Made by a program: the position numbers and the translations under genes
The notes under the pieces: model-generated
Told to the model about the DNA's origin: nothing
Seen by the model: only the letters and a program-made list of their open reading frames with translations
The model's database searches: none
NCBI GenBank assembly: GCA_963707275.1
Contig: CAVPPH010000011.1
Coordinates: 124,001 to 188,000, forward strand
Length of the DNA stretch: 64,000 nucleotides
Direction: 5' to 3'
Source of the DNA: JACKBK01 sp963707275
GTDB lineage: Bacteria; Chloroflexota; Anaerolineae; JAAEKA01
Shown: positions 17,350-27,568 of the stretch, in pieces
How positions within the stretch are numbered: the stretch's first letter is position 1
Layout of the letters: every line of letters begins with the position of its first letter

Positions 17350-20064
17350 ATGAGTATCGAACAGTCCCGTCTTGAAGAAGCCCGCACGAAGAAGGCTCCC
17401 TGGAAGAAATGGGGGCCTTACCTGAGCGAGCGCCAGTGGGGCACGGTCCGTGAGGACTACAGTGACAACGGCGACGCCTGGAACTACCTGTCGCACGACC
17501 AGGCCCGCTCGCGCGCCTACCGGTGGGGCGAAGACGGGCTGGGCGGCATTTCTGACGACCGCCAGCGGCTCTGCTTCGCGCTGGCGTTGTGGAACGGCCA
17601 GGATCCGATCCTGAAGGAGCGCCTGTTTGGGCTGAACAACAGCGAGGGCAACCACGGCGAAGATGTCAAGGAGTACTACTTCTATCTTGATTCGACGCCC
17701 ACCCACTCGTACATGAAGTACCTCTACAAATACCCGCAGGCGGCTTTTCCCTACGGCGATCTGGTGGCAACCAATCGCGACGCGCGGTCGCAGCCAGCCG
17801 GAGTACGAGCTGCTCGACACGGGCGTGTTTGACGATGACCGCTATTTCGATGTCTTCGTCGAATACGCCAAGGCGTCGCCGGAGGACCTGCTGATCCAGA
17901 TCACCGTGCATAACCGCGGCCCGCAGGCCGCGACGCTGCAACTCCTGCCCACCCTCTGGTTCCGCAACGACTGGGCGTGGGGAGATGAGGTCGACGCGTC
18001 CCGCGCTGTGGCAGACCGCGCACGATCAAGCCGGCGGGATCGTCGCGCTGACGCAGCGCGAGCTGGGCGAGCGTTTCTTCTACGCCACGGGCGCGTCGGA
18101 GCTGCTCTTCACAGAAAACGAGACGAATATGCAGCGGCTGTGGGGCGTGCCCAATCCCGCGCCCTACGTCAAGGATGGCATCGGCAACGCCATCGTCCAC
18201 GGCGATGCGGGCGCTGTCAACCCCGAAAAGCGCGGCACAAAAGTCGCTGCCCATTACCCGCTCACGCTGGCGGCGGGCGAATCGCGCACCATCCGCCTGC
18301 GCCTCAACGATCAGCCGCTGGTGGATCAGGGGAAAGCGATCGGCGAGCTGTGCGGCGACGCGTTCGATGCCGTTTTCACGGCGCGGCGGGCGGAGGCCGA
18401 CGAATTCTACGCCAGCGTCATCCCTGCCGCGTTCGACTCCGACGCAGCCAACGTTATGCGACAGGCGCTGGCGGGAATGCTGTGGTCCAAGCAGTTCTTC
18501 TTCTACGACGTCGCCTGCTGGCTCAACGAGCATGGTGTTGAGCCGCGCAAAGCGAACCAGCGGTCCATGCGCAACGACCGCTGGGGACACATGGTCAACG
18601 CCGATGTGATCTCGATGCCGGACAAATGGGAATATCCCTGGTACGCCGCCTGGGATCTCGCCTTCCACGTGACCGCGCTGACGCTGGTCGACGCTGATTT
18701 TGGCAAGGAACAGTTGGAGCTTTTCCTCAGGTCGCGCTATCTGCATCCCAGCGGCCAGATACCCGCCTACGAATGGAACTTCGGCGACGTCAATCCGCCG
18801 GTGCATGCCTGGTCGACGATCTTCACCTACCTGCTGGAGAAGGCGCAGCGCGGTGAGGGCGATCTGCTCTGGCTGGAGCGGTGCTACCACAAGCTGCTGC
18901 TGAACTTCACCTGGTGGGTCAACCGTAAGGATCGCGCCGGCAACAGCGCGTTCGAAGGCGGATTCCTGGGCCTGGACAATATCGGCGTCTTCGATCGCTC
19001 TTCGCCGCTGCCCACCGGCGGCTATCTGGAGCAGGCCGACGGCACCGCCTGGATGGTGCTGTACTGCCAGAACATGGCCGAGATCGGCGCCGAACTGGCG
19101 GCTGCCAATCCGGCCTACATCAATCTGACAACCAAGTTCATCGAGCATTTCCTGCTGATCGCTTCAGGGATGATCCGCCCCAGCGAGGAAGGCGGGATGT
19201 GGGATGAGGAGGACGGTTTCTTCTACGACGTGCTGCGCTTGCCCGACGGGCGGGCCGAACGCCTCAAAGTGCGCTCGATGGTGGGATTGCTGCCTTTTTG
19301 TGCTGTGACGGTCTTCGATCAGAGTTTGGCGAAGCAATACCCAGAGGTCGGCCAGGCCGTGCGCGAGTATCTGCGGGCGCGGCCGGAACTGACGGCGTTT
19401 ATCCATGACCCGCTGGAGCCTGGCTACAAAGATCGCCTGCTGGGATCGCCCTTGAACGAAACCAACCTGCGCCGTGTGCTGGCCATCATGCTCGACGAGC
19501 AGGAATTCCTGAGCCCCTTCGGCATACGGGCGCTGTCCCGCATTCACAAGGATCACCCCTATGTGTATCAACTGGACGGCCAGGAGTATCGGGTACCGTA
19601 TCTGCCCGGGGAATCGGATGACGGCATGTTCGGCGGCAATTCCAACTGGCGCGGCCCGATCTGGATGCCGGTCAACATGCTGATTCTGCGGGGGCTGCTT
19701 CAGTATTACCGCTACTATGGCGATTCTTTCACTGTTGAATGCCCAACCGGCTCAGGCCAGCAGATGAACCTCTATCAGGTGGCCGACGAGATTGGACGCC
19801 GGCTGACCAGCATATTCCTGCAGGATGAGCAGGGAAACCGGCCAGTGCATGGCGCTTCACGCAAGTTCCAGGAGGATCCACACTGGCGGGACTACCCCCT
19901 GTTTTACGAGTACTTCCACGGCGACACCGGCGTCGGGGTTGGCGCGAGCCACCAGACAGGCTGGACCGGCGCGATCGCGCGGCATCATGAAACTCTTTGC
20001 CGCTTCAGATGCGCAAGCGGCGCTCGAGCAAACCAAAGGCGCGTCAGCCGTCGCGGCCGGATAG
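17350..20064 (+). CDS. GH63-like glucosidase (three frameshifts)
   Basis: Reconstructed length about 903 residues, normal for the bacterial glucosidase/MGH1-type group with an (alpha/alpha)6 barrel. Recognisable pieces are the N-terminal GPYLSERQWGTVREDYS, the DTGVFDDDRYFDVFVEYAKA strand, GFLGLDNIGVFDRS with a candidate acid Asp, and SNWRGPIWMPVN near the C-terminal end of the barrel. Family members release glucose from alpha-glucosides or act on mannosylglycerate and glucosylglycerate. No signal peptide is seen, so it is cytoplasmic. Surplus bases near 17783, 17992 and 19988 break the frame. After the last, ARIMKLFAASDAQAALEQ leads to the stop at 20064. Glucose dehydrogenase and lactonase genes follow on the same strand, which suggests that released glucose is oxidised to gluconate. 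The exact substrate is not known. Confidence 0.85.
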
Positions 20065-20066
20065 GC

Positions 20067-20570
20067 AGTCCCCACACTGAACTGTGGGCTGGTGTGGCGC
20101 TCACGTCCAGCCACATCTTTCAAGGTGTGGGGTCGCCAACAGTGCGAGTCGCCGCGTCTGGCGAGGCATGTCGCATATTGGGAGTCCCCACACTGAACTG
20201 TGGGGCTGGTACGGCGTTCACGTCCAGCCACATCTTTCCTGGTTCTAACGGATTCTGTGGATGCAGAAAGTTGTCGTTGCAAAAGGCACCCGCCGGAGGC
20301 TACAAGCCGTCCGGCTACGAGATGCAAGCCCGCTGGGCTACGGAATCCGCAGGCCCGAAGGGCCTTTCACGTCGTAGCCCGATCCGTTTTACGGTCGGGC
20401 GGTCGCACACCCACAGAATTCGATAGAATCAGCATCTTTCAAGGTGTGGAGCCGCCAACAGCGCAAGTCGCCGCATCTGGCGAGGCTTGTCAGGTCGTGT
20501 GAATCCGCACACTGAACTGTGGGGCTGGTGCGCGCGCACTGGTCCAGCCACATCTTTCAAGGTGTGGGGC
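20067..20570. repeat. Three copies of a structured 60-135 bp repeat
   Basis: Copy 1 is at about 20067-20182, copy 2 (short) at 20183-20239 and copy 3 at about 20435-20570. Each shares CCACACTGAACTGTGGG (stem CCCACA/TGTGGG around CTGAAC) and CCAGCCACATCTTTC. Copies 1 and 3 also share the stem CCACA...TGTGG and the block GCCAACAG(T/C)GC(G/A)AGTCGCCGC with CTGGCGAGGC. The copies differ by substitutions, so they are not an assembly duplicate. Between copies 2 and 3 lies a hairpin GCCCGA...TCGGGC (about 20377-20401) and AGGCCC-GAA-GGGCCT (about 20351-20365) that may end the glucosidase transcript. No gene is seen in this stretch. Confidence 0.75.
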
Positions 20571-20606
20571 CTCATTCTTGACTGTTCGTAAGGATCGATT
20601 GAAAAC

Positions 20607-21709
20607 ATGACAAGTTCTGACAGGCTCACTGTCTACATCGGCACCTACACCCGACGCGAGTTGTTTGTCGATGGCAAGGCTGAGGGTATCTACATCTACC
20701 GACTGGACCCGAGTTCCGGCGAGCTGACCCACGCCGCTACGGTGGCTGGGCCGGGCACGCTCAACCCCTCGTTTGTGACCCTGGCGCCGGACAGGCGCTG
20801 TCTGTACGCGGTCAACGAGATTACCGGCGGCGCCGGTCCGCATGGAACGATCAGCGCTTTCGCCGTCGATCCGGCACGAGCGGTGGCTGACGCTTTCTGA
20901 ACCAGCGTTCAACTCACGGCCTGGCGCCCTGCTATGCCAGCGTCGATCCTGCGGGAGGCTACTGCCTGGTGGCCAACTATGAGACCGGCAGTCTGTGCGT
21001 CTTGCCGATCCTGCCAGATGGACGCCTGGGAGAGGCAACCGATACCGTGCAGTTCAACGGTTCCGGGCCGAACCGTGAGCGGCAGGAAGGCCCGCACGCC
21101 CACATGGTTCTGCCAAGGCCGGACGGGAGCCGCATTCTGGCTGTTGACCTGGGCGCGGACCGGCTGATGTCGTTCCGGCTGGATCAGGAGCGGGGCATGC
21201 TCAGCCCGGCCGATCCGCCCTGGACGCAACTGCCGCCCGGCGCCGGTCCGCGGCATCTGGCGTTTCACCCGCATCAGCCCTTCGCCTACGTCATCAGCGA
21301 GCTTCAGTCCGCGGTCACGGTTTTTCGCGTCGACGGCGACACGTTTACAGCGCTACAGACGATTTCGACCCTGCCCAACGGGTTCACGGGGCAGAACCTG
21401 GGCGCGGAGATCAAGGTTGCGCCCTCTGGTCGCTTTGTCTACGCCTCGAACCGCGGGCATGACAGCCTGGCGATCTATGCCGTCGACCAGGTGACCGGCC
21501 GGCTGTCGCTGGTCGGCCATGAATCGACGCAGGGCGTCGGGCCGCGCGATTTCGCCATCGATCCAGCCGGCGCGTCGTTGCTGGTTGCCAACCAGGATAC
21601 CGACAGCGTGGTCACGTTCTGGATCGATCCCGACTCCGGTACGTTGCGGGCCACTGGCCACGTGGCCGCCGTGCCGACGCCGGTCTGCCTGCAGGTGGTC
21701 GGCGCGTAA
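20607..21709 (+). CDS. Lactonase family (6-phosphogluconolactonase-type, beta-propeller) protein (two frameshifts)
   Basis: Reconstructed length 366 residues, normal for the seven-bladed propeller lactonases (Pgl/YbhE type). The hallmark YIGTYT opens the protein. Propeller blades show LNPSFVTLAPDRRCLYAVNE, EGPHAHMVLPRPDGSRILAVDLGAD, GPRHLAFHPHQPFAYVISE and GPRDFAIDPAGASLLVANQ. Members hydrolyse 6-phosphogluconolactone or related sugar lactones. Two surplus bases near 20880 and 20908 break the frame; without them LTLLNQRSTHGLAPCYASVD links the halves. It sits between a glucosidase and a glucose dehydrogenase, so gluconolactone is a plausible substrate. No signal peptide. Confidence 0.87.
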
Positions 21710-21802
21710 CCGATCGTCTGGATCACGAAGACGTCTGGATCACGGAGGCGCGAAGGGCCGCGAAGTCCGCGAAGCACGAAGCTCGCGAATAGCAGATAAG
21801 GA

Positions 21803-22014
21803 TGTGTCCAAAGTGAGTTTCGCCAGCGCTGGTCGAGTAGCGGATTGAGGTAACCCAATGCCCATGAAGAAAGACATCGTTAGCGTATCGAGACCTGTGG
21901 GGGTTGTGCGCGTGCCCAGAGGTCTCGATACGCTGACGTTAGGTCACCTCATGAAATGCATTTTGCTTTAATCCGCTACTCGACCGACGCTGACCAACCA
22001 GTTTCAAACACACC
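21803..22014. mobile_element. MITE-like element with nested inverted repeats
   Basis: Nested arms are seen. The outer ends are TGTGTCCAAAGTGAGTTT (left) and, on the right, the reverse complement of TGTGTTTGAAACTGGTT. The middle arms GGTCGAGTAGCGGATT (21831-21846) and AATCCGCTACTCGACC (21970-21985) are perfect. The inner arms AGCGTATCGAGACCT (21882-21896) and AGGTCTCGATACGCT (21920-21934) are also perfect. No open frame is inside. The right end is shared with the element at 27399-27530, which suggests a family moved by a transposase elsewhere. From 21710 to 21802 there is only low-complexity GCGAAG-rich sequence. Confidence 0.65.
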
Positions 22015-22064
22015 CAACTGACTTAACGAATATCTGTAGGTCAACAAGAATAGGAAACCATGCC

Positions 22065-23111
22065 ATGAAAGCAATTACTGTCGAACCCAAAACAACCCGG
22101 TTCCGCGATGTACGAGGAGTTCCCGGAGCCTGACGTGAGCGAGGGCTCGGTCCTGGTTGAAGCGTGGCGGTCGGCGTCTGCGGGACAGACGTCGAGATCG
22201 TCCAGGGAAAATACGGCTGGGCGCCGCCGGGCAAGACCCGCCTGGTGCTGGGACACGAATCGCTGGGCCGCGTCATCGATCCCGGTCCGGGCAGCTCATT
22301 CAAAACCGGCGACCTGGTGGTCGGCATTGTGCGCCGGCCCGATCCGGTGCCCTGCCCCAACTGCGCGGTGGGCGAGTGGGACATGTGTACCAACGGCCAG
22401 TACACCGAGCGTGGCATCAAGGAAATCCACGGCTTTATGTCGCAGCGCTGGCGCAGCGAGCCGGAATATCTCATCAAGGTAGACCCGTCGCTGGGCATCC
22501 TCGGCGTGCTGCTGGAGCCGATGACAGTGATCACCAAGGCGTTGGAGCAGGTCTTCCTGGCGGGCCAGCGCGCCTACTGGGAACCCAAGACCGTGCTGGT
22601 GACCGGCGCCGGGCCGATTGGCCTGCTGGCCGCTCTGCGGCTGAGCGCGCGCGACATCCAGGTTCATGTGCTGGATCGCGCCGAAAGCGGGCTGAAGCCG
22701 GAGCTGGTGGGCGCGCTGGGTGCAACCTATCACACCGGCAGCGTCATGGATCTGGATTTCGATCCCGACGTCATTGTCGAGTGTACAGGTGTCGGAGTGG
22801 TGATCGCCGACTCGATCAGGAAGGTCGGATCGGGCGGGATCATCTGCCTGACGGGAATCGGCGCCGGTGGTGTCGGCCAGGGGGCGGTCGCCGATGTCGC
22901 GTCGGCAATCGTGCTGAAGAACAACGTGATTGTGGGCAGCGTCAATGCCAACAAGCGTCACTGGTACAAGGCAGGTCAAAACCTGGCGCGCTCGGACCGC
23001 AACTGGCTGAGCCGCCTGATCACGCGCCGTGAGAAGCCGGAGAATTTCCAGCAGGCGCTTGAAAGACAACCTGATGACGTCAAAGTCATCATTCAATTCA
23101 GTGAGGTATAG
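22065..23111 (+). CDS. Glucose 1-dehydrogenase, zinc-dependent MDR type (two frameshifts)
   Basis: Reconstructed length 348 residues. MDR signatures are VGVCGTDVEI (catalytic zinc Cys), GHESLGRV, and the structural zinc-type run PCPNCAVGEWDMC. The Rossmann motif is VLVTGAGPIGLLAAL. The C-terminal GSVNANKRHW pattern is typical of the glucose dehydrogenase branch (Thermoplasma/Sulfolobus type), which oxidises glucose and other aldoses to lactones with NAD(P)+. A surplus A near 22085 and a missing base near 22164 break the N-terminal part; between them PKQPGSAMYEEFPEPD reads well. The lactonase gene upstream supports a glucose to gluconate route. The second reductase/rhodanese gene starts five bases after the stop, so the two are probably one operon. 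Confidence 0.86.
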
Positions 23112-23116
23112 AAAAG

Positions 23117-24804
23117 ATGAAAATCATCATCGTTGGTGGAGTAGCTGGCGGCGCGTCGTGTGCGGCGCGCCTGCGCAGGTTGGATGAACAGGCGGAGATA
23201 CTGATGGTCGAACGTGGGCCATATGTTTCCTACGCCAACTGCGGGCTGCCGTATCATGTCGGCGGCACGATCAAAGAGGAGTCGAGCCTGCTGGTGGCGA
23301 CGGAGCAGACCTTTCGCGAGCAGTTCGCGATCGACGTCCGCACGCGCTGCGAGGTCGTCGGCATCTCGGCCGCCGAGAAGACCGTGGAACTCAAGAACCA
23401 CGTCACCGGAGAAATGACGACTGAGAGCTACGACAAGCTGGTGCTGTCGCCCGGCGCGGCGCCGATCCGCCCGCCGCTGCCTGGCATCGATCTGCCGGGA
23501 ATCTTCTCGGTGCGTACCGTGCCCGACGCCAGGGCCATTCGCGAGTGGCTGGACCGGGACGCGGCAGGCACGTCCGGCATGAACTCCTACACCGGCTACC
23601 AGACGGTGATGCCTGCCCAAGCGGGCAGTGGTGGTCGGCGGCGGCTTCATCGGCCTGGAGATGACGGAGAACCTGGTGCACCGCGGGCTGGACGTGACGC
23701 TGGTCGAGCGGCTCAACCAGGTCATGCCGCCGCTGGATACGGAGATGGCGCGCCTGGTTGAGCGCTACATGGTCAGGCACGGCGTCCAGCTTGAGCTCAA
23801 CGACGGCGTGGCCGGCTTCGAGCAGACCGCCGACGGCGCGCTGGAAGTCCTCACCGCTTCGGGCAAGCGGCTGCCGGCCGACATCGTGATCCTGGCCATC
23901 GGCGTGCGCCCGGAGACCGCGCTGGCCAAGATGGCCGGCATCGAGCTGGGCCAGCGCGGCGGCATCCGCGTCGACGAGCAGATGCGCACCAGCGACCCCG
24001 ACATCTTCGCGGTCGGCGACGCGGTCGAGGTCAGGGATTTCGTCACCGGCCAATGGTCGCTGATCCCGCTGGCCGGGCCGGCCAACCGGCAGGGCCGCAT
24101 CGTGGCCGACGTGATCGCCGGGCGCGACGTCCGCTATCGCGGCACGCAGGGCACCTCGATCTGCCAGATCTTCGAGGGCGTGATCGCCTCGACCGGCGCC
24201 AGCGAGAAGGTTCTGAAACAGCTTGGCGAGACGGACTTCGAGAAGATCTACCTTTACCCGAACTCGCACGCCGGCTATTATCCGGGCGCCAAGTACATCG
24301 CCATCAAGGTCATCTACCGCAAATCGGATGGCCGGCTGCTGGGTGCGCAGATTCTGGGCGAGGACGGCGTTCCCAAGCGGATCGACTCCTTCGCGATGGC
24401 CATCCAGGCCGGCTTCACTATCTACGACCTGGAGGAGTCCGAGCTGAGCTACGCGCCGCCATTTGGCAGCGCCAAGGATCCCGTCAACTTCGCCGGGATG
24501 GTCGCGGCCGACATCATGGGCGACGACATGCCGATCATTCACTGGGCCAACGTGGACGATGGGTTCATCCTCGATGTGCGCCAGCCGGCTGAGTTGAAGG
24601 TGGAGCATGTGTCGGGCGCGGTCAACATCCCGTTGGCGGAACTGCGCGACCGCCTGGGCGAACTGCCGCGCGACCGCGAGATCCTGGTCGTATGCCGCTC
24701 CGGGTCAGCGCGCCTACTACGCAACACGAATTCTCCTGCAGAACGGATTCCATGCCCGCAACGTCGCCGGCGGCATGCTCTCCCGGTCGCATCTGGCAGA
24801 TTGA
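23117..24804 (+). CDS. FAD-dependent CoA-disulfide/persulfide reductase with rhodanese domain, copy 2 (two frameshifts)
   Basis: Reconstructed length 561 residues, closely similar along its whole length to the copy at 12358-14059. It has the FAD motif IIVGGVAGGASCAARL, the redox Cys in SYANCGLPY, the nucleotide motif VVVGGGFIGLEMTENL and a rhodanese loop rebuilt as CRSGQR. Surplus bases near 23615 (a C run) and 24706 (a G run) break it. After repair it ends AGGMLSRSHLAD at 24804. It follows the glucose dehydrogenase by five bases. That coupling is odd for a sulfur or CoA redox enzyme, but may only reflect shared NAD(P)H demand. The two copies could serve different conditions. Confidence 0.88.
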
Positions 24805-24948
24805 GGCACCACCAAAGATTACGGGAGTCGCCGATTGCTTGTCACAGCCGGTCTGGAACGACTGGGGCCAGCCCCGGTTGCTGACCCGGCGACTTCCAAA
24901 GTCTGGATGGCAGCTTCTCAAGCAAAATCTTGTAGATGGAGCAAATTG

Positions 24949-26543
24949 ATGGCTATTGCAGAAGGTAACCTGCGATTCAGATTACCTGAAGACACAACTT
25001 GCGACTCGCTATCAGCGTTCATTGAGGAAGACTACGTGCTGAGGCAAGCGCAACCGGCCAAAGCTGTTGTGACTTTCTATGACACGTTCGACTGGAGCCT
25101 GTACATGAAGTCCCTGGTTCTGGACCGAACGAGCGAGCAGTCGGTCGTACGCGGCCTGCCGGCAGGCGACACCCTCGAGCACCTGACCACCAGGTCGGCG
25201 CCGGGTTTCGCCTCGGAAATCCCCGACAGCCCTCTCGAAAAGCGCATCGCAGCCGTCACAGGTGTGCGGCGGCTGCTGCCGGTGGGTGAGGCGATTGTGC
25301 ATACTCTACCCTACGCCGTCCTCAACGCCGATGACAAGACTGTAGCGCGATTGATCCAGACGGCGGTGTGGGCAGTGCCGTCCGACAAGCTCGCTGGGTC
25401 GCCTGAGGCCGCTGCGAGCCAGCCCGAGTGCTATGTCGAGTTGCGACCGGTGCGCGGCTATGACGGCCATCTCCAACGCCTGGCCGCAACCTGTGAGCAA
25501 GCTGGTCTGACCGTGAGCCCCTGGCAGGAGACATTCGAGCGGGTCGTCGCCGCGGCCGGCCAGCAGCCGGGCCAATACTCTGCCAAGCCGGATTATCATC
25601 TCCAGCCCGGAATGCGCGCCGACGAGGCCATGAAGCGAATTCTCCGCCTCACACTGGAGGTGATGCGGGCCAACGAGGAAGGCATCAAAGCGGACTGGGA
25701 CATCGAGTTTCTGCACGATTACCGCACGTCGGTGCGGCGGACGCGGTCGGCGCTGAGCCAGATACCGCGTGTTTTCCCGGCGGAAACTCACGGAGCGCTA
25801 CAAGGCGGCGTTTGCCCTGCTGGGCGAGCAAACAAATCGGTTGCGTGACCTTGACGTCTACCTGACATCTGAACCTGACTATCGGGCCATGTTTCCCGAT
25901 GCCATGCGCGACCACATCACGCCAGTCTTCGACTACCTGCGACCTCAGCGCGAGCAAGCCCTGCCGCGAGGTGATTGACACCCTGAATTCGACTCGCTAC
26001 GCGGGCGTGATGGAAGCGTGGGAAGCGTTCCTGAATGAACCCGTTCGCATCGTACGCGCGGCCCGCAATGCTTCGGTTGCAATCGACGAGTTAGCGCAGC
26101 AGCGTATCATCAAACAATACCGGCGGGTCATCAAAGACGGCAACAAGATACTCGACTCGGACGAGGATGCACTGGTGCATCAGTTGCGCATCGACTGCAA
26201 GAAGCTGCGCTATCTGATGGAATTCTTCGCCAGCCTGTTTCCGAAAAAGAAGATCAACAGGCTGATTCGACAATTGAAGACACTACAGGATGAACTGGGC
26301 GTCTTCAACGACCTGTCGGTCCAACAAGCCTACCTGTTGCACATCGCCGAGGTGTTCCCTATCAACGACTCTCAGCACAGGAAGGGACTGGTTGCCATCG
26401 GCTTCTTGGTCGAGAAACTGGCCGCTGAGCAGCAGGCGATGAAGCCAGGGCTGGCGCGGGCCTTCTCCGACTTTGCCGCCGCCCGCAACCGCGCAGCTTT
26501 TTACGAGCTTTTCAACCCCAGGGAAGTGGTGTCAAACGCATGA
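24949..26543 (+). CDS. CHAD-domain protein with CYTH-like N-terminal part (two frameshifts)
   Basis: Reconstructed length 530 residues. Residues 1-200 resemble a CYTH-like triphosphate-binding barrel (KAVVTFYDTFDWSLYMKSLVL, ECYVELRPVRGY). From about 265 on there is a CHAD helical domain with the family pattern in each half: FLHDYRTSVRRTRSAL and HQLRIDCKKLRYLMEFF. CHAD domains bind polyphosphate through conserved His, Arg and Lys and localise to polyphosphate granules. Surplus bases near 25785 and 25966 break the frame; repaired joints read FPAELTERYKAAFALLGEQ and EQALREVIDTLNSTRY. The ATG at 24949 is chosen because the domain starts directly behind it. Its stop overlaps the ParA-like start by ATGA. 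PPK2 genes follow at 27569 and 35243. Confidence 0.87.
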
Positions 26544-27313
26544 CAACGTTGGCGCTCTACAGCAACAAGGGCGGCGTTGGCAAGACAGCCGCAGCCGTGA
26601 ATCTGGCCTATCTGGCAGCCAGATCGGGCAAGACGACCCTGATCTGGCGGACCTCGATCCGCAAGGCGCTACGACCTATTACCTGCGCGTGCAGGCCGCG
26701 AGACTGAAACGCCAGGCACGCGGCTTCGACCAGAGCAGGCAAGGCCATTGAGGACAGCATCAAGGGTACGGACTACGAAAACCTTGACCTGTTGCCAGCC
26801 GATTTCACCCATCGCAACCTGGACATCGTGTTCGACGGACTGAAGCGTTCCAAGCAGCGGCTGGGCAAGGCGTTCAAGCCGCTCGAACGGGGCAGTATGA
26901 TTTGATCGTTCTGGATTGCCCGCCCACGATTAACATCCTGGCCGAGAATATCTTCAACGTGGCCGACTTTCTCCTGACGCCGTTGATCCCAACGACATTG
27001 TCCGTCCACGCCTATCGGCAGATGCTTTCGTTCCTCCAGGCAAGCAATTATCACCCAGAAAGACTCTACCTTTTTTGCTCGATGTTCGACAGGCGCAAGA
27101 AGATGCGTCGAGAAACCTGTGGTATGATACGTGGGTCATTCGATCACGTCCTGCAGAGTACGATTCCCTACCTGTCAGCGATCGAACAGATGGGCCTGAA
27201 CTCGAGAACCGGTAGCAGCCTTCGCCCACAAATCCGTCGCCGCCAAGGCGTATCAAGCTCTATGGGCTGAAGTCCAGAAAGTCGTGTCCGACAGACAGGG
27301 AAAGCATAGTTGA
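26540..27313 (+). CDS. ParA/MinD-family ATPase (four frameshifts)
   Basis: Reconstructed length about 257 residues, normal for ParA-type ATPases. The deviant Walker A SNKGGVGKTAAAVNLA lies at residues 8-23. The switch I/Walker A' region reads ADLDPQGATTYYL, and Walker B is DLIVLDCPPT. The C-terminal part reads EPVAAFAHKSVAAKAYQALWAEV. The indels are near 26648 (missing base), 26738 (surplus), 26893 (missing) and 27205 (surplus); start and stop are in the same frame. ParA proteins form ATP-dependent gradients on nucleoid DNA and position plasmids, chromosomes, carboxysomes or other cargo. No ParB gene is adjacent. The ATGA overlap with the CHAD gene implies translational coupling, so polyphosphate granules are a possible cargo. 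That last step is inference. Confidence 0.85.
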
Positions 27314-27386
27314 AGGACGGGTACTTCAATAGGATATAAACGACACGAGCATGGCCAATCTCTTGGCAGTATTCCAAGAAGCTGTG

Positions 27387-27541
27387 CCTAATCAATTGGG
27401 TGCATTTGAAACCGGTTGAGCGCGTCATTGCGAGGAGGCTGCCGACGAAGCAATCTCGCGTTGCACAGACGGGATTGCTTCGCCGCAGCGGCTCGCAATG
27501 ACAGATCTACCAACCAGTTTCAAACACACCCTAATCAATTG
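27387..27541. mobile_element. MITE-like element with TIRs and 12-bp flanking direct repeat
   Basis: Terminal inverted repeats GGTGCATTTGAAACCGGTT (27399-27417) and AACCAGTTTCAAACACACC (27512-27530) are flanked by the direct repeat CCTAATCAATTG (27387-27398 and 27530-27541), which looks like a target-site duplication. Inside is a second palindrome of the widespread kind: GTCATTGCGAG with CTCGCAATGAC, and GAAGCAATC with GATTGCTTC. No gene is inside. It separates the CHAD-ParA pair from the PPK2 gene. Confidence 0.7.
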
Positions 27542-27568
27542 AGCATTTCGAACAAAGGAGTTTCGACA

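Noticed and set aside
20067..20570. CRISPR-like array
   Set aside because: Copies are 60-135 bases long, only three, unevenly spaced and diverged, and no cas gene is near. It fits a structured interspersed repeat instead.
21710..21802. GCGAAG-rich stretch as coding sequence
   Set aside because: It is low-complexity, with no ribosome site, and short frames there lack any protein character.
24949..27313. CHAD-ParA pair as a plasmid partition locus
   Set aside because: No ParB gene, no parS-like repeats and no replication gene are seen nearby.
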